From an uncultured Clostridia bacterium (GTDB lineage Bacteria; Bacillota; Clostridia; Christensenellales; Aristaeellaceae): a DNA stretch of 64,000 nt. How positions within the stretch are numbered: the stretch's first letter is position 1; each line of letters opens with the position of its first letter. The DNA lies in contig CANQEW010000004.1 of NCBI GenBank assembly GCA_947596085.1, positions 1-64,000 of the forward strand, given 5' to 3'. Both the position numbers and the translations under genes were made by a program. The notes under the pieces are model-generated. The model was not told where the DNA came from and did not search any database. It worked only from the letters and a program-made list of their open reading frames with translations. Of this stretch, positions 11,074-20,988 are shown in pieces.

Positions 11074-11200
11074 GCTGCGCGCTCCTTTCTGCGTCCATTG
11101 TATCCGAAAAGCCGCGGCGAGGCAAGTTTTTTCGCGCGGATGACAGGAGGTTCGCCCGACAGCGTCGAATATTGCGGTATTGTGCAAGGGAGCTGAGATC

Positions 11201-12193
11201 ATGGCCAAGCTATACTTCCGCTACGGCGCGATGGGTTCGTCCAAGACGGCGAACGCCATCATGGTGCAGTACAACTACCATGAGCGCGGACAAAACGCGC
11301 TGATGATCAAGCCGAGGCTCGACAGCCGCGACGGCGAGCGCATCGTGGGCTCGCGCAGCGGGTTGAGCGCGCCCTGCGTCTACATGGAGGAGATCGACGG
11401 CATCGACCTGTCGGTCTACAACTGCATCATCGTGGACGAGGCGCAGTTTCTGACCAAGGCGCAGGTGGCGCGGCTGGTGGACATCGCCGACAACAGCAAC
11501 ATTCCCGTGATCTGCTACGGCCTGCGCGCGGACTTCCAGGGCAATCTGTTCGAAGGCAGCACCTGGCTGATGGCCTGGGCGGACACCATCGAGGAGATCA
11601 AGACGGTGTGCTGGTGCGGCCGCAAGGCCACCTGCAACGCCCGCGTGATCGACGGCAAGGTGGCGCGCGAGGGCGAACAGATCGTGCTGGGCGGCAATGA
11701 GAGCTACGTGGCGCTGTGCCGCAGGCACTGGGCGCGCGGCGAACTGGCGCCCATCGAGGTCAAGAAGATCAGCACCGGCAAGCGCGCCTATCTTTCGCTG
11801 CTCCTCGAGGCCGATCCCAGCGAGGCGATGATCGACAACTACCTCGACAGGAGCGAGATGTACGTGCTCGCCGCGAAGGGGAAGCCCGTCTCCGAGGCGG
11901 TGATCGGCGAACCCGAGCCGGGCGTGTTCGAACTCTACAACCTCGCCACCGAGCGGAGCGAGCGCGGGAAGGGCTACGCGAAGCGGCTTTTGAATCACCT
12001 GATTCGCATGTACAGGCCGTTGGGGAAGAGGCTTCGCGTGGGCACGAGCGCGGACATGATGGAGTTTTACGAAAAGTTTGGCTTCAGGCACGTGGGCACG
12101 AGGAAGGACTTCTTCCTGAATGAAAACTACGACCCCAAGCTGTTCGACGATCCGGGGCTGAGGGACATGGAGGTCTTGGAACTGGAGTGGTAA
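11201..12193 (+). CDS. thymidine kinase fused to C-terminal GNAT acetyltransferase domain
   Basis: TK P-loop YGAMGSSKT, DEAQFL, CWCGRKATCNAR...CRRHW zinc site; then GNAT-like NLATERSERGKGYAKRLLNHLI and MEFYEKFGF in one frame. Confidence 0.85.
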   Translation: MAKLYFRYGAMGSSKTANAIMVQYNYHERGQNALMIKPRLDSRDGERIVGSRSGLSAPCVYMEEIDGIDLSVYNCIIVDEAQFLTKAQVARLVDIADNSNIPVICYGLRADFQGNLFEGSTWLMAWADTIEEIKTVCWCGRKATCNARVIDGKVAREGEQIVLGGNESYVALCRRHWARGELAPIEVKKISTGKRAYLSLLLEADPSEAMIDNYLDRSEMYVLAAKGKPVSEAVIGEPEPGVFELYNLATERSERGKGYAKRLLNHLIRMYRPLGKRLRVGTSADMMEFYEKFGFRHVGTRKDFFLNENYDPKLFDDPGLRDMEVLELEW

Positions 12194-12219
12194 GGATCGC
12201 GGAGAAGGGGAGACAGAAG

Positions 12220-13353
12220 ATGGATTACGACATCGAGAAGATGGCGACGGCGTGCATTGAGGGAATCAACAAGCAAATTCAGAACTTGAACAAGCTCAAC
12301 ATCATTGTTGCCGGCAAGACGGGCGTGGGAAAGAGCACGCTGATCAACGCGGTTTTTCGCGAGAATCTGGCGGAAGTAGGCGTCGGAAGACCGGTGACGC
12401 AGCACATGCGCCAAATTCACAAAAAGGACTTTCCACTGAGCATCTACGATACGCGTGGTCTGGAGCTGGGCAAGGATGTGCAGCGGGAAGTCAAGGACGG
12501 CATCATGGAGGTCATTCGCAGAGGCGCGGGATCGGAGAACATTGACGACCACATTCACTGCATCTGGTATTGTATCAATACCGCCACGAGTCGCGTCGAG
12601 GACGAGGAGCTTCGCTGGCTGGAGGATCTGACCGCGGAGAATCGCGTGGAGCGGGTGCCGATCATCGTCGTACTGACCCAGTCCTTTTCCAAGAAGAAGA
12701 GCCTGGAGATGAAGAATTACCTGCTTGACAGAAATCTGAACGTGGCACAAATCATCCCTGTGCTGGCGCAGGATTACGAGATCGACGAGGAATACACCGT
12801 TTCGGCCTATGGCCTGGACCGGCTGATCGAAGTCATGGAGCAAGTGCTGCCGGATGAGCTGCTAAATGTGCTGGAGCATGTGCAGAAGGTCTCGCTTCAG
12901 GGAAAGATCAAGCGCGCGCGGGCGGTTGTCGCCACTTCGGTCACCGCCGCAGTTGGTGTGGGTGCCGCTCCGATTCCATTTTCAGACGCGGCTGTGCTGG
13001 TTCCAACGCAGATTGGGATGATTGCTGGAATCACGGCGGTGTTCGGGCTTGAAGTAAATAAGGGCATCATCACTGCGTTCATTTCGTCCGCGCTCGGCGC
13101 GGGCGGCATGGCCTTCGCGGGAAAGACGATCGCCGCCAACTTGGTAAAGCTCGTGCCCGTCGCAGGAAGCATTGCAGGGGGTGCCATCTCCGCTTCGACA
13201 GCTGGGGTGCTCACGAGCGTACTGGGCGAGGCGTACATTCAGTTGATGATTCTTGTATACAAGGGGGAACTCAAGACCTCCGATATCAATACGAGCGCGG
13301 GGAAGAAGATCATCAGCGATTTGATGCGCCAGGGAATCGAGAACGACAAATAG
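12220..13353 (+). CDS. Era/YcjX-like GTPase with C-terminal hydrophobic DUF697-like region
   Basis: G1 AGKTGVGKST, G3 DTRGL, C-terminal Gly/Ala-rich hydrophobic helices; ATG at 12220 preceded by a purine-rich SD-like stretch. Confidence 0.8.
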   Translation: MDYDIEKMATACIEGINKQIQNLNKLNIIVAGKTGVGKSTLINAVFRENLAEVGVGRPVTQHMRQIHKKDFPLSIYDTRGLELGKDVQREVKDGIMEVIRRGAGSENIDDHIHCIWYCINTATSRVEDEELRWLEDLTAENRVERVPIIVVLTQSFSKKKSLEMKNYLLDRNLNVAQIIPVLAQDYEIDEEYTVSAYGLDRLIEVMEQVLPDELLNVLEHVQKVSLQGKIKRARAVVATSVTAAVGVGAAPIPFSDAAVLVPTQIGMIAGITAVFGLEVNKGIITAFISSALGAGGMAFAGKTIAANLVKLVPVAGSIAGGAISASTAGVLTSVLGEAYIQLMILVYKGELKTSDINTSAGKKIISDLMRQGIENDK

Positions 13354-13371
13354 GAAGCGTTAGCGTTGAAC

Positions 13372-13431
13372 GCGCGGCCATGCGTTTGTCTTGTGACAAG
13401 GTGGCATTTTGCTACCCAGGCATGGCCGCGC
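13372..13431. other. predicted three-way-junction structured element (RNA or repeat)
   Basis: Outer stem gcgcggccatgc/gcatggccgcgc (12 bp) enclosing two hairpins ttgtc-ttgt-gacaa and ggtggc-atttt-gctacc. Confidence 0.6.
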
Positions 13432-13526
13432 TTCTATATTTCTGAGGATGTAGCCCCATTTCTTCATCCAATCTACATTGCACATTTCCAGGGAATCCGC
13501 TATAATCAATCCTGAGGTGTTATGCC

Positions 13527-14390
13527 ATGTTTATCACTTCCGACTGGAAGGATTATGAAGTTCTGGACACCGGCGACGGCGAGAAGCTGGAGCGCTGGCG
13601 CGACGTGATTCTGCGCAGGCCCGACCCGCAGACCATATGGCCGAAGCAGCGGCCGGAGCTGTGGACGCGCGCCGACGCGCACTACCACCGCTCGAATCGG
13701 GGCGGCGGCGAGTGGGAGTTCTTCAAGAAGCTCCCCGAGCGCTGGAGTGTGCGCTATGGTGAACTTGAGTTCTATGTGCGCCCCACGGGCTTCAAGCACA
13801 CGGGCCTCTTCCCGGAACAGGCGGTGAACTGGGACTGGATGGCGGGGCTCATTCGCAAGTCGAACCGCCCGATCCGCGTGCTCAACCTCTTCGGCTACAC
13901 CGGCGGCGCGACCTGCGCCTGCGCGGCGGCGGGGGCGCATGTGACCCACGTGGACGCGGCCAAGGGCATGGTGCAGTGGGCGGGGGAGAACCGCAAGCTT
14001 TCGAAGATTGATGAAACCGCCGTGCGCTGGATCGTGGACGACGCGCTGAAATTCGTCGCCCGCGAGGAGCGCCGGGGCCGGAAGTACGAGGGCATACTGA
14101 TGGACCCGCCCAGCTACGGGCGCGGCCCTGGCGGCGAGGTGTGGAAGCTGGAAAACGAGCTGTTCGGGCTGGTGGAGGCCTGCGAGCGCGTGCTCGCGGA
14201 TGACGCGCTGTTCATGCTCATCAACAGCTACACCACCGGGCTTCAGCCCGCCGTGCTGCACAACATGCTGACGATGACCGCGGCGCGCGGCCGCGGCGGG
14301 CGCGTGACGGCGGACGAAATCGTGCTGCCCGTGACCGCGGGCGGCGTGCTGCCCTGCGGCGCGTCCGGCAGGTGGGAAGGAAACAAATGA
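13527..14390 (+). CDS. class I SAM-dependent methyltransferase (RlmI/RlmK-like)
   Basis: VLNLFGYTGGATCACAAAGAHVTHVDAAKGMVQWAGEN, MDPPSYGRGPGGEVWKLE motifs. Confidence 0.85.
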   Translation: MFITSDWKDYEVLDTGDGEKLERWRDVILRRPDPQTIWPKQRPELWTRADAHYHRSNRGGGEWEFFKKLPERWSVRYGELEFYVRPTGFKHTGLFPEQAVNWDWMAGLIRKSNRPIRVLNLFGYTGGATCACAAAGAHVTHVDAAKGMVQWAGENRKLSKIDETAVRWIVDDALKFVAREERRGRKYEGILMDPPSYGRGPGGEVWKLENELFGLVEACERVLADDALFMLINSYTTGLQPAVLHNMLTMTAARGRGGRVTADEIVLPVTAGGVLPCGASGRWEGNK

Positions 14391-16315
14391 TTTTACTTTC
14401 GATCCAAAACGTGACCAAATCCTTCGCGATGAACACCGTGCTCAAGGACGTGAACCTGACGCTGCAGGCCGGGAGCCGCATGGGGCTGACCGGCGTCAAC
14501 GGCAGCGGCAAGAGCACGCTCTTCAAGCTGATCGCCGGGCAGATGGAGCCCGACGAGGGCACGGTTTCGCTGGTGAAGGGCACGCGGGTGGGGCTGCTCA
14601 CGCAGGAGGCCGACATTCAGTCCGACCTCACCGTGCAGCAGGAGCTCGAGCGCGTATTCGAGCCGCAGCGGGAGATGGAGCGCAAGCTGCGCGCCATGGA
14701 GGCGCAGATGGCCGGCGTCGAGCCGGGATCGGCGGACTACGATCGGCTCTCAAAATCCTACTCCAACCTGCTCGACCGCTTTGAGCGCTCGGGCGGCTAC
14801 GAGTGGCCCAGCCGCATTCAGGGCGTGCTGGCGGGTTTGGGCTTCGCCCGGGGCCGCGAGGATTCGCCCGCGCGGGTGCTCTCCGGCGGCGAAAAGACGC
14901 GGCTGTGCCTGGCGCGGCTGCTGCTGACACAGCCGGAGCTGCTGCTGCTGGACGAGCCGACCAACCATCTCGACCTGGCGGCCACCCAGTGGCTGGAGGA
15001 CACGCTCAGAAAGTACCGGGGCACCGTGCTGGTGATCTCCCACGACCGCTACTTCCTCAACGCGGTGTGCGACTGCATGGCGGAGCTTTCGCTGAAGCGG
15101 CTCACCCAGTACGAGGGCAACTACGACCAGTTCTCCGTCAAGCGCCGCGCGGAGGTCGAGCGCCGCATGAAGGAGTACAAGCTGCAGCAGGCGGAGATCG
15201 CCCGACAGGAGGCCATCATCCAGCGCTACCGCATGTACAACCGCGAGAAGTCCATCAAGGCGGCCGAGAGCCGGGAGAAGCGTCTGGAGAAGATGGAGCG
15301 GCTGGAGAAGCCCGTCAGCGAGCAGAAGGTGCGCTTCTCCTTCGAGGCGCGCCGCAGGACCGGTGATGACGTGCTGATGGTCCGGGAGCTTTCCAAGAGC
15401 TTCGAGGGCCGCGAGCTGTTTCACGACTTCAACCTGCACCTGCGCGCGGGCGACCGGGTGGCGATCATCGGGCCGAACGGCGTGGGCAAGTCCACGCTGC
15501 TCAACATCATCGCGCGACAGCTTCCGCCGGATCGCGGCACGGTGACGTTCGGCGCGAACGTCGATCTGGGCTACTACGAGCAACACCAGACGAAGCTGCA
15601 CCCCGACAAGGACATCTTAAACGAGGTGTGGGACGACTTTCCCCGGCTGGAGCTGGATCGCGTGCGCGGGGTGCTGGCGCTGTTTCTGCTCACCGGCGAC
15701 GACGTGTTTCAGCCCATCCACACGCTCTCGGGCGGCGAGAAGGGCCGCGTTTCGCTGGCGAAGCTGATGCTGCGGCACGACAACCTGCTGTTGCTGGACG
15801 AGCCGACCAACCATCTGGACATGGACAGCCGCGAGGTGCTCGAGGGCGCGCTGGAGGACTTCGAGGGCACGATCCTCACCGTCTCCCACGACCGCTACTT
15901 CATCAACCGCGTGGCCGACCGCGTGATCGAGATGAGCGCGGATGGCGCGAAGGAATACATCGGCAATTACGACGACTACCTCGAAAAGAAGCGGCTCGAG
16001 GAGGCCGGCCAGGTCGAGGAGCTCTCCTCCGGCAAGACCCGCACGCAGATCGACAAGGAGAAGCGCCGGGAGCGGCTCAAACGGGAGGGCGCGAAGGCGC
16101 TTCGGCAGAAGCTGAAGGCCGCCGAGGAGGACATCGCCCGCGCCGAAGCGCGCATCGCCGAGCTCGAGGCGAAGATGGCCGATCCCGAGACGTACCGGGA
16201 CGGCGGCCTCGCCCAGTCCGTCGCCCGGGAGCACCGGGAGGCGCAGGCGGGCATGGACGAACTCTACGAGCTCTGGGAGGAATTGAGCGAGGCCGTGGCC
16301 GCGCTGGACGAGTGA
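14387..16315 (+). CDS. ABC-F family ATP-binding cassette protein
   Basis: Two ABC domains (GVNGSGKST...LSGGEKTR; GPNGVGKST...LSGGEKGR), linker, C-terminal coiled coil; ATG overlaps upstream TGA. Confidence 0.93.
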   Translation: MILLSIQNVTKSFAMNTVLKDVNLTLQAGSRMGLTGVNGSGKSTLFKLIAGQMEPDEGTVSLVKGTRVGLLTQEADIQSDLTVQQELERVFEPQREMERKLRAMEAQMAGVEPGSADYDRLSKSYSNLLDRFERSGGYEWPSRIQGVLAGLGFARGREDSPARVLSGGEKTRLCLARLLLTQPELLLLDEPTNHLDLAATQWLEDTLRKYRGTVLVISHDRYFLNAVCDCMAELSLKRLTQYEGNYDQFSVKRRAEVERRMKEYKLQQAEIARQEAIIQRYRMYNREKSIKAAESREKRLEKMERLEKPVSEQKVRFSFEARRRTGDDVLMVRELSKSFEGRELFHDFNLHLRAGDRVAIIGPNGVGKSTLLNIIARQLPPDRGTVTFGANVDLGYYEQHQTKLHPDKDILNEVWDDFPRLELDRVRGVLALFLLTGDDVFQPIHTLSGGEKGRVSLAKLMLRHDNLLLLDEPTNHLDMDSREVLEGALEDFEGTILTVSHDRYFINRVADRVIEMSADGAKEYIGNYDDYLEKKRLEEAGQVEELSSGKTRTQIDKEKRRERLKREGAKALRQKLKAAEEDIARAEARIAELEAKMADPETYRDGGLAQSVAREHREAQAGMDELYELWEELSEAVAALDE

Positions 16316-16423
16316 CGATTTGCGTCCCTTCGGCTTGCAAGCCGGGCGCGCGGGTGCTATAATACCGAGTTGTGAAGTCCTGCGGCCTTCCGCATCGACA
16401 TATATTACGCGAGGAGAATCCCG

Positions 16424-17836
16424 ATGGTCTTTTCCAGCAATGTCTTTCTGTACTTCTTTCTAACGGCGGTGCTCATCGGCTACGCCGTGTTCTGGCGCTG
16501 GCGGAAGGTGAACAATGTGTTCCTCACGCTGGCCTCGCTGGGCTTCTACGCCTGGGGGCAGCCGCGCTTCGTGTTCGTGATGCTGGCCTCCATCTTCTGC
16601 AACTGGCTCTTCGCGCTGTGGATCGACCGCGAAAAGCAGAAGCCGGACCGCAGCCGCGCGAAGCTCGCGCTGGTGCTGGCCATCGCGATGAATCTGGGCC
16701 TGCTGGGCGTGTTCAAGTACCTGGTGTGGCTGCTCCGGAATGTCAACGCGTGGTTCAACCTGTCGTTCCCGGTGCCGGAGATCGCGCTGCCCATTGGCAT
16801 ATCGTTCTTCACCTTCCAGGCGATGAGCTACGTGATCGACGTCTATCGCGGCGACGGCAAGGTGCAGAGGAGCTTCATCAACGTCTGCCTGTACGTGTCC
16901 TTCTTCCCGCAGCTGATCGCGGGCCCCATCGTGCGCTACCAGACCGTGGCGGACGAGATCGAGAACCGGCGGGAGAACATTCACGACTTCACCGCCGGCG
17001 TGCACCGCTTTCTGATCGGCCTGTGCAAAAAGACGCTGCTGGCGAACACGCTGGGCCTGCTGGTGGACACCTTCTTTGGCCTGGAGCGCTCGCAGCTCTC
17101 CGTGGGCGGCGCGTGGATCGCGGCCGCCGCGTATCTGATGCAGGTGTACTACGACTTCTCCGGCTACTCCGACATGGCCATCGGCCTGGGTCGCATGTTC
17201 GGCTTCCACTTCCTGGAGAACTTCCGCTATCCCTTCACCGCGAAGTCGGTGGCGGGCTTCTGGCGCAGGTGGCACATCTCGCTGACCTCGTGGTTTCAGG
17301 ACTACGTGTACATACCGCTGGGCGGCAGCCGCGTGAGCAAGCCCCGGCTGGTGTTCAACATGTTCGTGGTCTGGGCGCTGACGGGACTCTGGCACGGCGC
17401 GGCCTGGACCTACGTGCTCTGGGGCATCGGCTTCTTCGCGATCTTGGCGGTCGAGCGCTTCACAGGCATGGGCAAGTGGATGGAAAAGCATCCCGTGGGG
17501 CATTTCTATGCCATGCTGATGGTGGTGTTCTTCACGGTGATGATCCGCTGCGACGACCTGCCCCACGCATGGTCGATGTACGGCTCGCTGCTGGGATTGA
17601 GCGGCGCGCCGCTGTGGAACAGCGTGACCGGCGTGCTGTTCAGGGAGTCGATGTGGTTCTTCCTGGCGGCGCTGGTCTGCGGGCTGCCGGTGCGGGACTT
17701 CATCATCGGCAGGCTGCATGTGAACGAGAAGCTTGTGCAGATCACGGGCGCGGTGCTGCTGGTGGGCCTCACGGTTCTGTCCATCAGCTACATCGCCATG
17801 AACAGCTACAATCCGTTCATCTACTTTAACTTCTGA
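16424..17836 (+). CDS. MBOAT family O-acyltransferase
   Basis: Multi-TM AlgI/DltB-like sequence with FRYPFTAKSVAGFWRRWHISLTSWFQDYVYIPLGGSR and ALTGLWHGAAWTYVLWG. Confidence 0.92.
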   Translation: MVFSSNVFLYFFLTAVLIGYAVFWRWRKVNNVFLTLASLGFYAWGQPRFVFVMLASIFCNWLFALWIDREKQKPDRSRAKLALVLAIAMNLGLLGVFKYLVWLLRNVNAWFNLSFPVPEIALPIGISFFTFQAMSYVIDVYRGDGKVQRSFINVCLYVSFFPQLIAGPIVRYQTVADEIENRRENIHDFTAGVHRFLIGLCKKTLLANTLGLLVDTFFGLERSQLSVGGAWIAAAAYLMQVYYDFSGYSDMAIGLGRMFGFHFLENFRYPFTAKSVAGFWRRWHISLTSWFQDYVYIPLGGSRVSKPRLVFNMFVVWALTGLWHGAAWTYVLWGIGFFAILAVERFTGMGKWMEKHPVGHFYAMLMVVFFTVMIRCDDLPHAWSMYGSLLGLSGAPLWNSVTGVLFRESMWFFLAALVCGLPVRDFIIGRLHVNEKLVQITGAVLLVGLTVLSISYIAMNSYNPFIYFNF

Positions 17837-17849
17837 TCGGAGGGGCGAT

Positions 17850-18752
17850 ATGCGAAATCTGGCCGAAACCCTGCGCGCGCTCGCGCCGGAGCGGGTGCTT
17901 GAGAGCGAGCCCATGTCCCGCCACACCACCTTTCGCGTGGGCGGCCCGGCGGAGCTGATGTTCCTTCCGGCGAGCGCCGGCGAGCTGACGGCGGCGCTGG
18001 ACGCGGCGCGCTCGGCGGGCGCGCCGGTGCACCTGGTTGGCAACGGCTCGAACCTGATCGTGCGCGACGGCGGGCTGCGCGGGCTGACGATCGTCATGGG
18101 CGAGCCCTTTTCGTCGGTGCGCGTCGTGGGCAGCCGCGTCATCGCCCAGGCGGGCGCGCCGCTGGCGCGCGTCGCGGCGGTTGCGCACGAGGCGGGGCTC
18201 ACCGGATTGGAGTTCGCGAGCGGCATTCCCGGCACGCTGGGCGGCGGCTGCGCGATGAACGCGGGCGCCTACGGCGGCCAGCTCTCGGACGTGATCGAGA
18301 GCGCGCTGGTGCTGTTGGACGGAACCGCGCGCATGCTCGGCCGGGACGAATTGGAGATGGGCTACCGCTCCACGCGCGTGCTGCGCGAGGGCGGAATCGT
18401 GCTGGAGGCGCGCTTTGCGCTGGCGCCGGATGATCCGGCGGAGATCGCGGCGCGGATGCGCGAGCTCAACGCCCGCAGGCGGGAGAAGCAGCCGCTGAAC
18501 CTGCCCAGCGCGGGTTCCACCTTCAAGCGCCCTGAGGGCCATTTCGCGGGCGCGCTGATCGAGGGCTGCGGTCTGAAGGGCGCGCGCGTCGGCGGCGCGC
18601 AGGTCAGCGAGAAACACGCGGGCTTCATCGTGAACGCCGGCGGCGCGACCGCGGCGGACATCCTCGCGCTGATGGCGCGCGTGCGCGAGACCGTGCTGCG
18701 CGAGACGGGTGTGGAGCTGGAGCCGGAGGTTCGAATCATCGGCGAGGATTGA
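17850..18752 (+). CDS. murB: UDP-N-acetylenolpyruvoylglucosamine reductase
   Basis: MSRHTTFRVGGPAELM, GNGSNLIVRDGG, GIPGTLGGGCAMNAGAYGG, LPSAGSTFKRPEGHFAGALIEGCGLKG. Confidence 0.96.
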   Translation: MRNLAETLRALAPERVLESEPMSRHTTFRVGGPAELMFLPASAGELTAALDAARSAGAPVHLVGNGSNLIVRDGGLRGLTIVMGEPFSSVRVVGSRVIAQAGAPLARVAAVAHEAGLTGLEFASGIPGTLGGGCAMNAGAYGGQLSDVIESALVLLDGTARMLGRDELEMGYRSTRVLREGGIVLEARFALAPDDPAEIAARMRELNARRREKQPLNLPSAGSTFKRPEGHFAGALIEGCGLKGARVGGAQVSEKHAGFIVNAGGATAADILALMARVRETVLRETGVELEPEVRIIGED

Positions 18753-18776
18753 CGGCGACGCATCGGGAGGTTCGAA

Positions 18777-19739
18777 ATGTCCTTTGCATCGAACGCGCGC
18801 GCCGAGATGGCGCGCAAACTCTGTGCGGAGCGTTGCTGCGCCCGCGCGGAGCTTGCGGCGGCGCTGCTGGCGCCGGGCGCGGTCAGTTACCGCTTCGGCG
18901 GCGCGTTTCGCTATGGCCTCAGCGTCACCACCTCGGAGGCGGCCGTGGTGCGCCACTACTTTCAACTGCTCAAGCGCCACTTCGGCGTGGCCGCGCAGAT
19001 CCGCACGCTGCGGGGAGGCTCCCTGCGGAGCGCGACGCGCTATCAGCTGCTGATTCCCGACGAGGCGGCGGACATGCTGCTGCGCGAAAGTGGTGTATAC
19101 GATCCGAACGAACCCTTTGGCCTGCGCGTCACGCCGCCGGAGGCGCTGATGGACTACGCGTGCTGCAAGAAGAGCTTCCTCAAGAGCGCCTTCATGCTCG
19201 GCGGGGGAATCGCCAATCCGGAGCACGGCTATCACCTCGAAATCGCCGCCTCGAGCGAGGAATTCGCGGATTTCGTTATAAAAATTCTAAATTATTTTGA
19301 AATTCACGCAAAAAAGACGTGCAGAAAATCGAAATTTGTGGTATACTTAAAGAGAAGCGACGATGTGTGCGACGCGCTGACGCTGATGGGCGCGCCGCAG
19401 GCGATGCTGGCGCTGCAGGGCGTGCGGGTGAAGAAGGATGTGAGCAACCGCGTCAACCGCCAGCTCAACTGCGACGGCTCCAACATCAACCGCGCGATGG
19501 AAACGGCGCTCCGGCAGATCGAGGACATCCGCGTGATCGAGGATCAGCTGGGGCTGGACAAGCTGCCCGCGCCGCTCCGGGAGATCGCGGAGGCGCGGCT
19601 GGCGAACGCGGAGGCGTCGCTCACAAGTCTGGGGGAATTGCTCGTTCCTCCGCTGGGGAAGTCGGGGGTCAACGCCCGCCTGCGCAGGCTGCGGGAAATC
19701 GCGGACGCGCTGCGCGGCGGCGGGGAAGTAAAACTGTGA
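18777..19739 (+). CDS. whiA: DNA-binding protein WhiA
   Basis: LAGLIDADG-like N-terminus and NRQLNCDGSNINRAMETALRQIEDI / LPAPLREIAEARLANAEASLTSLGELL HTH. Confidence 0.93.
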   Translation: MSFASNARAEMARKLCAERCCARAELAAALLAPGAVSYRFGGAFRYGLSVTTSEAAVVRHYFQLLKRHFGVAAQIRTLRGGSLRSATRYQLLIPDEAADMLLRESGVYDPNEPFGLRVTPPEALMDYACCKKSFLKSAFMLGGGIANPEHGYHLEIAASSEEFADFVIKILNYFEIHAKKTCRKSKFVVYLKRSDDVCDALTLMGAPQAMLALQGVRVKKDVSNRVNRQLNCDGSNINRAMETALRQIEDIRVIEDQLGLDKLPAPLREIAEARLANAEASLTSLGELLVPPLGKSGVNARLRRLREIADALRGGGEVKL

Positions 19740-19751
19740 GGTGAGGGAATC

Positions 19752-20009
19752 ATGATGAAGCGGGAAATCGTGTTCGGCGCGTGCGCGGCCGTCACGCCGG
19801 ACTTCGCGGCGCGCCTCGCGCAGCTGGCCACGGAGGTCGCCTCCGAGGTCTATTTGGAGCGCGGCGGCGCGCGGCTGTGCGTGGATTCGCTGATCAGCAT
19901 ATTGTCGATGGACCTGCGCCGCGGAGCGCGGGTAGTCGTGTGCGCGGAGGGCGCGGACGAGGCCGAGGCCGCGGAGCGCGTCTGCGCGCTGCTGACCGGA
20001 AAATCCTGA
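19752..20009 (+). CDS. HPr/Crh-like phosphocarrier paralog lacking the catalytic His15
   Basis: HPr-like fold with Ser46 region VDSLISILSMDL and C-term VVCAEGADEAEAAERVCALL; GLHARPA site replaced by AVTPDFA; follows whiA. Confidence 0.7.
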   Translation: MMKREIVFGACAAVTPDFAARLAQLATEVASEVYLERGGARLCVDSLISILSMDLRRGARVVVCAEGADEAEAAERVCALLTGKS

Positions 20010-20023
20010 GCGAAAAATTATTC

Positions 20024-20058
20024 AACCAAGGCCATCGGCACAGCCGATGGCCTTGGTT
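20024..20058. terminator. bidirectional Rho-independent-like terminator
   Basis: 16-bp perfect inverted repeat aaccaaggccatcggc-aca-gccgatggccttggtt between convergent genes. Confidence 0.8.
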
Positions 20059-20080
20059 TTGGTATGTACGTATGTACGTT

Positions 20081-20920
20081 TTACGTCCGCATGAACGCGA
20101 TGCCGAATACGTTCTCGCCGCAGTGGCTGGTGATGGAGCAGCCCGCGCGGACGATGTGAACCTCCGTGAAGGGCACGGCGTCGGTCACGATCCTGCGAAT
20201 CTCCTGCACCGCCGCGTCGGTGAGGCCGGTGTGGGGGAGGAACACGCGCCGGGGTACGATGCTCTGCGCGTCTTTCAGGCGGTCCGCCAGATACGCCCGG
20301 GCGCAGCGCTCGTAGGTGCCGCGGTACTTCTTGCCCACCACCATCTTTCCGTCCACGACCTCGATGCAGGGGCGCAGGTGCAGCACGTTCGCGCCGAGCA
20401 TCGCCACCATCGAGCAGCGGCCGCCCTTGTACAGGTAGTCCAGCCGGTCGATGATGAAGGACATCTCGATCTTGTCGCTCAGCGCGCGCACCTCCTCGGC
20501 GGCCTGGGCGGGGTCCATGCCCGCCTCGATGCGGTCGGCGGCCTCGGCGAGGCTCATGGCGATGCCGGTGGACAGGTGGCGCGTGTCGATGCAGTAGACC
20601 GGCAGCCCCTCGGCCGCGATGCAGGCGTTTTGCCAGCAGGAGGAGAACTCCGAGCTGATGTCGAAGTGCAGAATCGCGTCGCAGTCCTTCAGCAGCTCGT
20701 GGAACACCTGCTGATACTCTTCCACATTGATGGCGGAGGTCTTGGGCAGGTCCGCGCCGCGCCCCACCTGCGCAAAGATGTCGTCGGGATGGATGTCCAC
20801 GCCGTCCTTGTAGAACACGCCGCCCAGCTGGACGCTCAGCGGAATGACCTTCACCTGATAGCGCTCGATGAATTCGGGAGACATATCGCAGGTGCTGTCC
20901 GCGGTGAAGCGTACTTTCAT
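20081..20920 (-). CDS. DegV family fatty-acid-binding protein
   Basis: FTADSTCDMSPEFIERYQVKVIPLSVQLGG, KTSAINVEEYQQVF, DTRHLSTG motifs. Confidence 0.93.
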   Translation of the reverse strand: MKVRFTADSTCDMSPEFIERYQVKVIPLSVQLGGVFYKDGVDIHPDDIFAQVGRGADLPKTSAINVEEYQQVFHELLKDCDAILHFDISSEFSSCWQNACIAAEGLPVYCIDTRHLSTGIAMSLAEAADRIEAGMDPAQAAEEVRALSDKIEMSFIIDRLDYLYKGGRCSMVAMLGANVLHLRPCIEVVDGKMVVGKKYRGTYERCARAYLADRLKDAQSIVPRRVFLPHTGLTDAAVQEIRRIVTDAVPFTEVHIVRAGCSITSHCGENVFGIAFMRT

Positions 20921-20988
20921 AAAAACCCCTCCGGTTGGTAAGAATTGGAATCTATTATACCGTCAAATCGCGGCCACGTCAAGCGCCA

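Noticed and set aside
16331-16348. cggcttgcaagccg palindrome before the MBOAT gene
   Set aside because: Short, frequent motif type in a GC-rich genome; no supporting context beyond a nearby -10
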